Source: Veillonella ratti (GTDB taxonomy: Bacteria; Bacillota; Negativicutes; Veillonellales; Veillonellaceae). From it: a stretch of DNA of 64,000 nt. A program made the position numbers and the translations under genes. The stretch spans positions 62,001 to 126,000 of the forward strand of contig NZ_RQUX01000005.1 of assembly GCF_003992115.1 (NCBI RefSeq), read 5' to 3'. The notes under the pieces are model-generated. The model worked only from the letters and a program-made list of their open reading frames with translations. It had not been told where the DNA came from and did not search any database. Every line of letters starts with the position of its first letter. Position 1 is the first letter of the stretch. This document shows, in pieces, positions 1-8,414 of the stretch.

Positions 1-648
1 CGTTAAATCTTCCATGAGCGCCAAGATTTCATCCTTATCGCCTTCTTTTAAGCGAATATCCACTTCGCCGATAATTTCATGGCTTTCATGGAAACGGCTA
101 TGACGATAGGCAAATGCCAATTCATCCGCATTGTATTCCGCCACATGGCCGGCCATATCAACGGCACGAACCTTGGTTACCACCTGACACATTTCACCGC
201 CATAGGCACCGGCATTCATAAATACGGCACCGCCTAAAGTACCCGGGATGCCAATGGCAAATTCCATGCCCGTAAGACCGGCTGCGTAAGCGAATTCCGA
301 TGCATCTTTTAACATATACCCCGCACTGACAGTCATTACTCCGTCAATGGCGGCCATGGTTTCACGCATATCGCTAAGCGACAATACGACGCCGCGAATA
401 CCGCCGTCGAGGACCAAAACATTGGATCCGCTGCCCAAAACGGTAAGCGGTACGTCCGCTTTATGAATCGCCGCCAAGACCTGACTCAATTGGCCCATGG
501 TTTGAGGCGTCACAAAAATATCGGCCGGCCCGCCGATTTTAAACGTCGTGTGCGCCGCCAAAGGCTCATGACAACGGAGTGAACCGGACGATACAATTTG
601 CTGTAAATCAGTATAAAGAGCTTGTAAATTACTGTTTAGCTTTTTCAA
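1..648 (-). CDS. murB: UDP-N-acetylmuramate dehydrogenase MurB (3' end beyond window)
   Basis: The gene makes the FAD enzyme that reduces UDP-GlcNAc-enolpyruvate to UDP-MurNAc in cytoplasmic peptidoglycan precursor synthesis. The 216 residues present read through an FAD-binding domain with TTFKIGGPAD near residue 35, VLGSGSNVLV near 70 and GIPGTLGGAVFMNAGAYGG near 125, all typical of MurB. About 80-90 C-terminal residues lie outside the window. The only usable start is a TTG at 646-648, because the frame is closed just upstream by a TGA; a GAAGGA ribosome-binding site lies 10 bases before it. The start lies inside the last codons of ylbF, a 20-base overlap that suggests translational coupling. 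The family call is certain; the TTG start is inferred. Confidence 0.95.
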   Translation of the reverse strand, partial: MKKLNSNLQALYTDLQQIVSSGSLRCHEPLAAHTTFKIGGPADIFVTPQTMGQLSQVLAAIHKADVPLTVLGSGSNVLVLDGGIRGVVLSLSDMRETMAAIDGVMTVSAGYMLKDASEFAYAAGLTGMEFAIGIPGTLGGAVFMNAGAYGGEMCQVVTKVRAVDMAGHVAEYNADELAFAYRHSRFHESHEIIGEVDIRLKEGDKDEILALMEDLT

Positions 649-982
649 GAATTTTCATTCCTTCTGTAATAGGTTCACTGATAATACGATAAATGTCGTT
701 GGAAACTTGAGTCCAACGTACATGCGCCTGCAAGTAAGCCTGCGCGCCGGAGTTAGCCTGAATCATAGGCATTAATTCTTCCAATTTTTTACCGATTTCT
801 TCCGCTTCAGGTGCTTCTGCCATTTTAGCGTACTCCCATTGCATCTGTTGCATCAAGAATTGTTCAATTAAACCTTTAGCAGTGCTGTCACCTTCAACAG
901 CTTCCTGCGCCGTCATCAACGCTTTATATTCTTCACTCTCACGCATTGCTTTTTGTAATTCGTAGGCCTTATCGTAATTCAT
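629..982 (-). CDS. ylbF: YlbF/YmcA-family protein
   Basis: This is a 117-residue, mostly helical, highly charged protein of the YlbF/YmcA family (Com_YlbF, formerly DUF964). In Bacillus subtilis, YlbF with YmcA and YaaT forms a complex that acts with RNase Y in mRNA maturation and affects competence, sporulation and biofilm formation. The sequence shows the family's long helices, for instance AYELQKAMRESEEYKAL at the N terminus and a central Gln/Met-rich helix. No catalytic motif is expected or seen. It sits between trmL (3-base gap) and murB (overlap), so the three are probably one operon. AGGTGG precedes the ATG. Which YlbF subfamily it belongs to cannot be told from sequence reading alone. 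Confidence 0.82.
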   Translation of the reverse strand: MNYDKAYELQKAMRESEEYKALMTAQEAVEGDSTAKGLIEQFLMQQMQWEYAKMAEAPEAEEIGKKLEELMPMIQANSGAQAYLQAHVRWTQVSNDIYRIISEPITEGMKILEKAKQ

Positions 983-985
983 TTT

Positions 986-1477
986 TTAAATTCCACCTTT
1001 CATTGTTAAATGACCAAAGTTTTTTAAATCCGGAAAATTCAACTGGCGCATCGCTTCATAGGCGATAATCGCCACCGAATTGGATAAATTCAAGGATCGG
1101 GCTTCCGCTATCATGGGGATGCGAATTGTGTGGTCATAATTCGCCGCCAACAAGTCTTCCGGTAACCCTTTCGTTTCCTTACCGAACACGAGCATATCAC
1201 CAATCTGATACTCTACTTCGGCATAGGTATGTTTCGCTTTAGTCGTTGCATAGAAATAACGACGGTCGGGATATTTATCATATACTTCTTGTAAGTTTTC
1301 ATGAACCTGTACATCCACCAGATCCCAGTAATCGAGGCCGGCTCGTTTCAAGTATTTATCTTCCAACTTAAAACCCAACGGTTTTACCAAATGTAAGGTC
1401 ATGTGATTGGCCGCGCAAAGGCGGGCAATATTTCCTGTATTACCGGGAATTTCCGGTTCTACCAATACAATTTCCAT
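986..1477 (-). CDS. trmL: tRNA (cytidine/uridine-2'-O-)-methyltransferase TrmL
   Basis: A SPOUT-class methyltransferase that 2'-O-methylates the wobble base (C34 or cmnm5U34) of tRNA-Leu isoacceptors using S-adenosylmethionine. At 163 residues it has the minimal TrmL length, without the extra RNA-binding domain of larger SPOUT enzymes. The N-terminal PEIPGNTGNIARLC, the FGKETKGLP loop near residue 100 and RSLNLSNSVAI near 130 are the three SPOUT motifs that form the knotted SAM site. It is the first gene of a likely trmL-ylbF-murB operon. The identification is strong; substrate specificity is assumed from the family. Confidence 0.93.
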   Translation of the reverse strand: MEIVLVEPEIPGNTGNIARLCAANHMTLHLVKPLGFKLEDKYLKRAGLDYWDLVDVQVHENLQEVYDKYPDRRYFYATTKAKHTYAEVEYQIGDMLVFGKETKGLPEDLLAANYDHTIRIPMIAEARSLNLSNSVAIIAYEAMRQLNFPDLKNFGHLTMKGGI

Positions 1478-1614
1478 AATACACTCTTTTCTGTCATTGA
1501 ATCTATTTAGTCTAACATCTTATTTTACCTAATTATGGAGTATGGTTCAAGTCTTTATTGAGGATAGGGTGCTTTATGTTTGAAAACACCACTTAGTATA
1601 TTTCATTCTAAAAT

Positions 1615-2103
1615 TTACTTAGCCGGCCGATTATTATTAACAAAATGACCGCTCTTGCCACCCGCTTTTTCCACTAAATAAACCGGTCCCATAACCATGC
1701 TCTTATCGATGGCTTTACACATATCGTATACCGTAAGGAGCCCCACTTGTACAGCGGTTAACGCTTCCATTTCAACCCCGGTTTGACCTGATGTCTTAAC
1801 AGTCGCTTCAATACGCACGGCCCGGCGCTTTTCATCAAGCTCACAAATAACAGCCACCTTGCTGAGCATCAAAGGGTGACACAAAGGAATTAAATCCGAT
1901 GTTTTCTTGGCGCCCATAATCGCCGCCAGTTGAGCCACCGCCAAAACATCGCCTTTTTTCATAGTCCCCGCCTTAATGCGTTCATAAATCTCCGCATTAA
2001 CCGATATATAGCCTTCAGCCACAGCAGTCCGCGAAGTAACGGCCTTCTCACTGACGTCCACCATGCGGGCGTTACCGGCTTCATCAAAATGTGTTAATTC
2101 CAT
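1615..2103 (-). CDS. moaC: cyclic pyranopterin monophosphate synthase MoaC
   Basis: MoaC converts the MoaA product 3',8-cyclo-GTP into cyclic pyranopterin monophosphate, an early step of molybdenum cofactor synthesis. The 162-residue protein has standard family length and shows the substrate-binding LIPLCHP segment near residue 75, [16 protein letters not shown] near 110 and the DMCKAIDK helix near 130. No other moa gene is in the window, so it is an isolated Moco gene here. It is separated from trmL by about 140 bases without a clear terminator, and GGGGAT precedes the ATG. The identification is secure. Confidence 0.96.
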   Translation of the reverse strand: MELTHFDEAGNARMVDVSEKAVTSRTAVAEGYISVNAEIYERIKAGTMKKGDVLAVAQLAAIMGAKKTSDLIPLCHPLMLSKVAVICELDEKRRAVRIEATVKTSGQTGVEMEALTAVQVGLLTVYDMCKAIDKSMVMGPVYLVEKAGGKSGHFVNNNRPAK

Positions 2104-2307
2104 AGTTTATCCCCTACTCATTCAATCTACGGCAATGATGGAATATACATCACGCACCGCCATTAAATCGTAAATATTATACAGCACTAACGTTTCTGCT
2201 GATTAACGTTGTTTGAAATATGTAAAATTTATGTAATTCAATCTATTTCTATGGTATCATTAATTATAACAGTAGTCTAATATTTAAATCACAAGGAGGC
2301 GTCTTTT

Positions 2308-2979
2308 ATGGAAGTCAAATTAACGTATTACGGTCATTCTACCTTTATGTTATCCAACGGCGAAACATCTATCGTATTTGATCCGTTCTTCAACGGCAAT
2401 ACTTGGGAAAAAGCCAAACCGGAAGATATTAAATGCCAATATATTTTTATCAGCCATGGTCACGGCGACCATTACGGCGATGCGGACCTTATCGGCAAAG
2501 CCAATGATGCCCTCGTAATATCTACCGCCGAAGTGGCTCACAAAGCCGAAGAGGCCGGTCTTAAAGCTCACGCCATGCATTTGGGCGGCAAACACGACTT
2601 TGAATTCGGTTCCATCCGCCTTACCCCTGCCTTCCACGGTGCCGGTATTCCGGGCGGTCATGCAGCAGGCGTTATCGTTACTTTCTACGGTAAAACACTT
2701 TACTTTGCCGGCGATACTGCTTTCTTCAGCGATATGCAGTACTTAAATCGCTTTGGTCAATTGGATTACGCATTATTACCAATTGGTGATAATTTTACCA
2801 TGGGACCGGAAGATGCACTACTCGCAGCGTCCCTCATCAAAGCAGACGTAACCATTCCGATTCACTACAAAACCTGGCCGGTTATCGACGAAGATCCGGA
2901 TGCCTTTGTAGCGGAACTAAAAGCTAAGCACAATCAAAAAGGCCTCGTAGTTGAACCCGGTTCGACGATTACACTGTAA
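2308..2979 (+). CDS. UPF0173 metal-dependent hydrolase (metallo-beta-lactamase fold)
   Basis: A 223-residue metallo-beta-lactamase-fold hydrolase of the UPF0173 family, whose physiological substrate is not established. The metal-binding HGHGDH motif is at residues 50-55. A second ligand histidine is in AFHGAG, the bridging aspartate is in FAGDTAFF, and the final histidine is in IPIHYKTWP. There is no signal peptide, so it should be cytoplasmic. AGGAGG lies 9 bases before the ATG. It appears monocistronic, with its own AT-rich promoter region upstream and a strong terminator downstream. The fold call is certain; the function is open. Confidence 0.9.
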   Translation: MEVKLTYYGHSTFMLSNGETSIVFDPFFNGNTWEKAKPEDIKCQYIFISHGHGDHYGDADLIGKANDALVISTAEVAHKAEEAGLKAHAMHLGGKHDFEFGSIRLTPAFHGAGIPGGHAAGVIVTFYGKTLYFAGDTAFFSDMQYLNRFGQLDYALLPIGDNFTMGPEDALLAASLIKADVTIPIHYKTWPVIDEDPDAFVAELKAKHNQKGLVVEPGSTITL

Positions 2980-3015
2980 AACAGCCCGACATAAATCAGT
3001 CGCTAATTAAACATC

Positions 3016-3064
3016 ATGGCAGCACCTATTATTTCATCGTAATAGGTGCTGCCATTTTTATTTT
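3016..3064 (+). terminator. Rho-independent terminator after the UPF0173 hydrolase gene
   Basis: There is a perfect 16-bp stem (ATGGCAGCACCTATTA and its complement) with an 8-base loop followed by a TTTTATTTT tract. It lies about 35 bases after the hydrolase stop codon. Confidence 0.9.
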
Positions 3065-3184
3065 ACAATCACTTTTTTCAATATAATTTCACCACGTGCC
3101 AAAACGCCGATTTTTTATATCAAACATATCTATAAATCAAAAATATCAATCTACAGACCATGGACTATAGTCTCTCAAAAGCCG

Positions 3185-3231
3185 AAAAGGAGCTGATCTC
3201 AACGTAGAACATTGAGACCGAACTCCTTTTT
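3185..3231. terminator. Hairpin with T-run, possible terminator
   Basis: AAAAGGAG pairs with CTCCTTTT, and an inner TCTCAA pairs with TTGAGA around a CGTAGAACA loop. It sits between two convergent transcripts, the hydrolase gene and the XRE gene, and could stop transcription from either side. The rest of the 397-base gap from 2980 to 3376 holds only the terminator above and AT-rich sequence; ATCAATTCGAT occurs in it twice with no obvious role. Confidence 0.5.
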
Positions 3232-3376
3232 AGTGCTTCGTCTATTTTAATGCATACATACCATTACTCACAACTAAAAATCAATTCGATGTATTCATTA
3301 CTGTATTATGAATAGGCTAAATATAGCTACAACTACTATAGTCATTCATATCAATTCGATTACCTTATGGGGCACC

Positions 3377-3739
3377 TTATTTCTCGACTTTATCGACTAC
3401 CGGGTCGTATTTTTCAAAAAAAGCGGCCAACTGCTTGCGCAGTTGTTGACGCTGTGACGGCTTCAAGGCGTATCGTTTGCCATTAAAAGCTACTTCCTTG
3501 TTTTTAATAACAGCCCATAAGTCGTAAACCGAAGGTGCACTAGGCTTAACCTCAGCCAATTCATCTAAGGATACACCATAATATACGGCTAATTGCTTCA
3601 AAGTTTCTAAATCAGGCTCGCGATAACCGGTTTCATAGTTGGAAAGGGCTGCATTGCTAATCCCTACACTATGTGCTACTTCCAACTGGCTTTTGCCGGT
3701 CCTCGTCCGAACTCGTTTAAGATTTTTGTATAACGCCAT
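3377..3739 (-). CDS. XRE-family HTH transcriptional regulator
   Basis: A 120-residue DNA-binding protein. Residues 1-60 are a Cro/C1-type helix-turn-helix (KSQLEVAHSVGISNAALSN and YETGYREPDLETLKQLAVYY). Residues 65-120 are a short unassigned tail containing NKEVAFNGKRYALKPSQRQQL that might dimerise or bind a ligand. It has no neighbour that obviously names its target. It ends upstream of the minus-strand hairpin and begins just after the end region of the purine operon, on the same strand. The target and effector are unknown. Confidence 0.85.
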   Translation of the reverse strand: MALYKNLKRVRTRTGKSQLEVAHSVGISNAALSNYETGYREPDLETLKQLAVYYGVSLDELAEVKPSAPSVYDLWAVIKNKEVAFNGKRYALKPSQRQQLRKQLAAFFEKYDPVVDKVEK

Positions 3740-3865
3740 ACTATCACGCTCCGCTTCATTGGCCTATCATATACTACTCAAAATAGACAAATTCTGTTAT
3801 TATTATACACCTATTTTTCAATAGGCGTAAATAAGTTGATTTAAAACTTCACAAATTGATGAATT

Positions 3866-5137
3866 TTATCTCAAATGAGCAAATGCTTTTTGACCAATGT
3901 CTTTGCGATACTGACGCCCTTCAAAGCCTACTTTGGCTACTCTTTCGTACGCTACATCCAGAGCCGCCTGCAAATCGGCACCAAGACCTACAATACCGAG
4001 TACACGACCACCGGCAGTCACAAAATGTCCATCTTTATAAGCGGTTCCCGAATGGAATATTAAGGTATTATCAGTAAAGTTCAAGTCGCCGTCAATTACA
4101 TCATCTTTATGGGATGTTTCCGGATAACCGGCAGAGGCCAAAATAACGCAAGCTGCGCTACCTTTTTTCCATGCCACTATATCTTCGGTTAAAGTCCCTT
4201 TAGCACAAGCCATCATAATCTCGCCTAAATCGCCGTCCAATAAAGGCAAGACAACCTGTGTTTCCGGATCGCCGAAACGGGCATTAAATTCTACTACTTT
4301 AGGTCCTTGCGGGGTAATCATAAGGCCTGCATATAAGCAACCTACATAGGGCATGCCTTCTTGTTTCATCGCTACCACCATAGGTACCAACACCTTATCG
4401 TACGCTTCTTTAAGCAATGCGTCCGTCATTACCGGAGCCGGTGCATAGGTCCCCATGCCACCCGTATTCGGGCCTTTGTCACCGTCAAAAATACGTTTAT
4501 GATCTTGCGAAGCAATCATCGGCACGACCGTTGTGCCATCTACAAAAGCCAATAAAGACGCTTCTTCGCCGCTCATAAATTCTTCAATAACTACCGTATG
4601 ACCGGCATCGCCGAAGCGATTAGCGGAAAGCATGTCCACTACGGCAGCTTTCGCTTCCTCTACTGTCATAGCTACAACAACACCTTTACCGGCAGCGAGG
4701 CCGTCCGCTTTAATAACGATAGGCGCACCGGTTTCATCGATGAAGGCTTCTGCTTTCGCTACATCATCAAAGACACCGTAAGCTGCTGTAGGAATGTTGT
4801 ATTTTTTCATCAAGTCTTTGGCAAATACCTTGGACCCTTCCAATTGAGCCGCTGCTTTTGAAGGGCCGAATACGGCAATGCCCGCTTCACGCACCGCATC
4901 GGCAAGGCCCGCTACGAGCGGTGCTTCCGGTCCGATTGCCACCAAGTCGATATTTTCTTTTGTCAAAAACTCAGTTACGGCACCAAAATCCTGCCAATCA
5001 ATAGCTACGCACTCTGCCACATCTTCCATGGCTTTGCTGCCCGGAATGGCATATACTTTTTCAACCGAATCACTTTGAGCCAATTTCCACGCTAAGGTAT
5101 GCTCACGACCGCCACCACCAATTACACAAACTTTCAT
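3866..5137 (-). CDS. purD: phosphoribosylamine--glycine ligase (GAR synthetase) PurD
   Basis: PurD joins glycine to 5-phosphoribosylamine with ATP, the second step of purine synthesis. The 423-residue protein starts with the dinucleotide-like MKVCVIGGGGREH, has the ATP-grasp core (IVIKADGLAAGKGVVVA near residue 140, then FMSGEEASLLAFVDG) and the metal-binding EFNARFGDPETQ motif near 280. This is the full family length. It is the last gene of the purE-C-F-M-N-H-D operon and begins 12 bases after the purH stop codon. GGAGG lies before the ATG. The identification is certain. Confidence 0.98.
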   Translation of the reverse strand: MKVCVIGGGGREHTLAWKLAQSDSVEKVYAIPGSKAMEDVAECVAIDWQDFGAVTEFLTKENIDLVAIGPEAPLVAGLADAVREAGIAVFGPSKAAAQLEGSKVFAKDLMKKYNIPTAAYGVFDDVAKAEAFIDETGAPIVIKADGLAAGKGVVVAMTVEEAKAAVVDMLSANRFGDAGHTVVIEEFMSGEEASLLAFVDGTTVVPMIASQDHKRIFDGDKGPNTGGMGTYAPAPVMTDALLKEAYDKVLVPMVVAMKQEGMPYVGCLYAGLMITPQGPKVVEFNARFGDPETQVVLPLLDGDLGEIMMACAKGTLTEDIVAWKKGSAACVILASAGYPETSHKDDVIDGDLNFTDNTLIFHSGTAYKDGHFVTAGGRVLGIVGLGADLQAALDVAYERVAKVGFEGRQYRKDIGQKAFAHLR

Positions 5138-5149
5138 AAAGCCTCCTCA

Positions 5150-6679
5150 TTAATGTTTAAAATGACGAACATGAGTGAATACCATGGCAATGCCCGCTTC
5201 ATCGGCTTTAGCAATGGATTCTTCATCACGAATCGATCCACCCGGTTGGATAATGGCTGTGATGCCGTGTTCTGCTGCCGTCGCTACGGTATCGCCGAAT
5301 GGGAAGAATGCATCCGATGCGAGGACTGCGCCCTTCGCTTTATCGCCCGCTTCTTCGAGGGCAATTTTAGCGGCGCCCACACGGTTCATCTGACCGGCGC
5401 CAACGCCTAAGGTCTGCTTATCTTTAGCAATTAAAATAGCATTGGATTTTACATGTTTTACCATCTTCCAGGCAAAGCGAAGTTCTTCCCACTGCACTTC
5501 GGTCGGTTGAACTTTCGTTACTACGGTGTAAGATGCTTCATCTTCTTTCAAATCATCTTCTGTCTGTACCAATAAACCGCCGGATACTTTTTTCACTACT
5601 ACTTGGTCGGCTTTCGGCTGAGCCAATTCAACGAGACGAATATTTTTCTTCGCCGTCAAAATGCTGAGGGCTTTCGCCGAGAATTTAGGCGCCATAATAA
5701 CTTCCAAGAAGAGTTTGCTCATTTCCGTAGCCGTTGCTTCATCCACTTCGCGATTTAAGGCTACGATGCCGCCGAAAGCCGATACGGAATCAGCTTCGTA
5801 TGCTTTGACGTAAGCTTCGTGCAAATCCTTACCGATGGCAGCGCCGCAAGGATTAGTGTGTTTAATGATACAAGCAGCCGGTTCTTCAAATTCCCAAACC
5901 ATATTCCAAGCCGCTTCCATATCGACGATATTATTGTAGGATAACTCTTTGCCGTGAAGCTGTTTCATGGCCCCCATACCGGATGCTTCGCCGATTTCTT
6001 TATAAAAAGCCGCTTTTTGATGCGGGTTTTCACCATAGCGAAGGTCGGTAACTTTTTCATACGCCTGTAAATATTCAGGCGGGAACGGCGTCTGACCGAG
6101 CTGTTCGCTGAAATAGTTGGCAATGGCCGTATCGTAAGCCGCTGTATGCGCAAACGCTTCTTTAGCCAAGGCAAAGCGGAAATCACGCCCCAAGTCGCCG
6201 TCAGCTTTTAAACGGGTAATAACTTCGTCATAACGTTCCGGATTTACTACGATGCCTACGAAGGCATTATTTTTAGCAGCGGAACGAACCATGGTAGGAC
6301 CGCCGATATCAATGTTTTCAATAGCTTCTTCAAGAGCCACATTCGGTTTGGCAATGGTTTCACGGAACGGGTATAAGTTAACAACTACCAAATCAATCGG
6401 TTGAATACCATGTTCTTCCATAGCTTTTACATGTTCTTCATTGTCGCGAACCGCCAAAATACCGCCATGCACCATAGGATGCAACGTTTTCACACGGCCA
6501 TCCATCATTTCTGGGAATTTAGTCAATTCATCCACTTGATGTACCGTAACGCCGGCATCAGCGATAGCGCGGAAAGTACCGCCTGTGGAATAAATGGTAA
6601 CACCTAATTCCGCCAAGGATTTGGCAAAATCTACAATGCCGGTTTTATCGGATACACTGATGAGTGCATTTTTAATCAT
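5150..6679 (-). CDS. purH: bifunctional AICAR transformylase / IMP cyclohydrolase PurH
   Basis: PurH performs the last two steps to IMP: formylation of AICAR with 10-formyl-tetrahydrofolate and ring closure. The N-terminal MGS-like cyclohydrolase domain opens with IKNALISVSDKTGIVDFAKS and has TIYSTGGTFRAI. The transformylase domain contains the KHTNPCGAA catalytic segment near residue 245 and ends with the GGSIRDEESI and HVRHFKH motifs. The reading frame extends 22 codons further upstream, but the true start is the ATG preceded by GTAGGAGGTCTTGT, giving 509 residues, the usual length. It lies 69 bases after purN and 12 bases before purD. Confidence 0.98.
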   Translation of the reverse strand: MIKNALISVSDKTGIVDFAKSLAELGVTIYSTGGTFRAIADAGVTVHQVDELTKFPEMMDGRVKTLHPMVHGGILAVRDNEEHVKAMEEHGIQPIDLVVVNLYPFRETIAKPNVALEEAIENIDIGGPTMVRSAAKNNAFVGIVVNPERYDEVITRLKADGDLGRDFRFALAKEAFAHTAAYDTAIANYFSEQLGQTPFPPEYLQAYEKVTDLRYGENPHQKAAFYKEIGEASGMGAMKQLHGKELSYNNIVDMEAAWNMVWEFEEPAACIIKHTNPCGAAIGKDLHEAYVKAYEADSVSAFGGIVALNREVDEATATEMSKLFLEVIMAPKFSAKALSILTAKKNIRLVELAQPKADQVVVKKVSGGLLVQTEDDLKEDEASYTVVTKVQPTEVQWEELRFAWKMVKHVKSNAILIAKDKQTLGVGAGQMNRVGAAKIALEEAGDKAKGAVLASDAFFPFGDTVATAAEHGITAIIQPGGSIRDEESIAKADEAGIAMVFTHVRHFKH

Positions 6680-6748
6680 ACAAGACCTCCTACAACTGAC
6701 CAAGCCAACAAAATTGCCCCAAATGGGCACAAAAGGACCGCCCAAAGG

Positions 6749-7366
6749 CTAGTCCTCGATGTGTACAATATGATTCTTAATCGATAATTTGTCCTCACAG
6801 AAGAGGGCCAGTGCTTTTTTATACGTTTTATGTTCTTCCGGTAAAATGCGGGCCGCCAAGGTATCTTCCGTATCATCTGCATAGACAGGCACCACGGCTT
6901 GCATAATAATGGGACCGGAATCCATTCCCGTATCTACAAAATGAACGGTACAGCCGCTCACTTTCACCCCTGCCGCTACGGCCTGTCCCTGCGCATGAAG
7001 GCCCGGGAACGACGGCAATAAAGCCGGATGAATGTTTAAAATTTTGTACTCGTACGGTTTAATGAACGTTGGTCCTAAAAGACGCATATAACCGGCCAAC
7101 ACGATGGCTTCCGGCTCATATGGTGCAATAGCGTCAAGCATGGCTTTTTCAAAAGACTCTTTAGAATCAAAGCCTTTGCGTTCTACTACGACGGTGGGTA
7201 CACCCCATTCTTTGGCGCGCGCCAACACCGGCGCATCGGCGTGGTCGCTAAGTACGACCACAACCGCTGCGTTGATTTCACCTTGCTTAATCGCTTCATA
7301 TAAAGCGGCAGCATTGGATCCGCGACCACTGGCAAATACGGCAATTCGCTTAGCCAATGAATTCAC
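6749..7366 (-). CDS. purN: phosphoribosylglycinamide formyltransferase PurN
   Basis: PurN transfers a formyl group from 10-formyl-tetrahydrofolate to GAR. The 205-residue protein shows the phosphate-binding FASGRGSNAAAL at the N terminus, the LAGYMRLLGP strand, the catalytic NIHPALLPSFPG near residue 108 and the HFVDTGMDSGPII loop with the catalytic aspartate. The start lies 17 bases inside the 3' end of purM, so translation of the two is probably coupled. It is the folate-dependent enzyme, not the formate-dependent PurT type. Confidence 0.97.
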   Translation of the reverse strand: MNSLAKRIAVFASGRGSNAAALYEAIKQGEINAAVVVVLSDHADAPVLARAKEWGVPTVVVERKGFDSKESFEKAMLDAIAPYEPEAIVLAGYMRLLGPTFIKPYEYKILNIHPALLPSFPGLHAQGQAVAAGVKVSGCTVHFVDTGMDSGPIIMQAVVPVYADDTEDTLAARILPEEHKTYKKALALFCEDKLSIKNHIVHIED

Positions 7367-8414
7367 GACCTTCCATAATTACACGTTCCGCACCGGCTTC
7401 TTCAATGCGACCGATTTCATAAACAGCTTCGTTTTGTTTAGCAAGCTGTGCTTTTACAGCCGCTAAATTTTCAGGATCAACAACTAAAATCATACCGATA
7501 CCCATGTTAAAAGTACGGTACATTTCTTTAATATCTACATTGCCCCATTCCTGCAATTTGGCAAATACAGGGAGTTTAGGCCATGCATCTGCATTTACAC
7601 GAGCCGTTGTGCCTTCCGGCAAGATGCGCGGAATATTATCGTAGAAACCGCCACCTGTAACGTGAACCATGCCTTTTAAGAGACCTTTGCGAATGGATGG
7701 CAATACGGCTTTCGGATATAAACGAGTCGGCGTTAAAAGTTCTTCGCCCAAGGTTTTACCGAATTCAGGAATTTCATCCTGCAAGGACATATTTTTATGA
7801 TCGAATACAATCTTACGGACTAAGGAGAAACCGTTGGAATGTACACCGCTGGAAGGTAATCCTAAGAGTACGTCACCGGCTTTAATGTTTTCACCGGTCA
7901 AAAGACGCGGTTTATCCACGATCCCCACGGCAAAACCGGCCACATCATAGTCACCGTCGCCATAGAAACCGGCCATTTCAGCCGTTTCGCCGCCGAGCAA
8001 AGCACAACCGGATTCTTCACAAGCTTCCGCAACGCCGCGCACGATAGTCGCCACTTGTTCAGGAATTAATTTGCCCACCGCAATGTAATCCAAGAAAAAG
8101 AGCGGTGTAGCCCCTTGTACCAAAATATCATTGACACTCATGGCAACACAGTCCTGGCCGATGGTATCATGTTTGTCCATCATGATGGCAAGGCGTAATT
8201 TAGTCCCTACGCCGTCAGTACCGGATACGAGCATAGGCTCTTTCATATCAAAACCGGCCAACGAGAATAAACCGCCAAAACCGCCGATATCACCGACAAC
8301 GCCCGGTGTATACGTACGTCTTACCGCCGCTTTCATAAGTTCGACCGCTTTATTGCCGGCATCAATATCAACACCGGCATCGCGGTAGGTAATTCCACCT
8401 TTATTCGAGCACAT
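7350..8414 (-). CDS. purM: phosphoribosylformylglycinamidine cyclo-ligase (AIR synthetase) PurM
   Basis: PurM closes the imidazole ring of aminoimidazole ribotide using ATP. The 354-residue protein has YRDAGVDIDAGNKAV at the start, GGFGGLF and SGTDGVGTKLRLA in the ATP-binding N-terminal domain, and GLPSSGVHSNGFSLVR and VHVTGGGFYDNIPR in the C-terminal domain. I chose the ATG preceded by GGGAGGCAAAT; an upstream in-frame ATG would add 11 residues with no ribosome-binding site. The start overlaps the end of purF by 14 bases and the end overlaps purN by 17, so purF-M-N are tightly coupled. Confidence 0.98.
   Translation of the reverse strand: MCSNKGGITYRDAGVDIDAGNKAVELMKAAVRRTYTPGVVGDIGGFGGLFSLAGFDMKEPMLVSGTDGVGTKLRLAIMMDKHDTIGQDCVAMSVNDILVQGATPLFFLDYIAVGKLIPEQVATIVRGVAEACEESGCALLGGETAEMAGFYGDGDYDVAGFAVGIVDKPRLLTGENIKAGDVLLGLPSSGVHSNGFSLVRKIVFDHKNMSLQDEIPEFGKTLGEELLTPTRLYPKAVLPSIRKGLLKGMVHVTGGGFYDNIPRILPEGTTARVNADAWPKLPVFAKLQEWGNVDIKEMYRTFNMGIGMILVVDPENLAAVKAQLAKQNEAVYEIGRIEEAGAERVIMEGREFIG

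Noticed and set aside
6680-6745. Longer purH N terminus
   Set aside because: The 22 extra codons are not conserved and start without a ribosome-binding site, while GTAGGAGG precedes the ATG at 6679.
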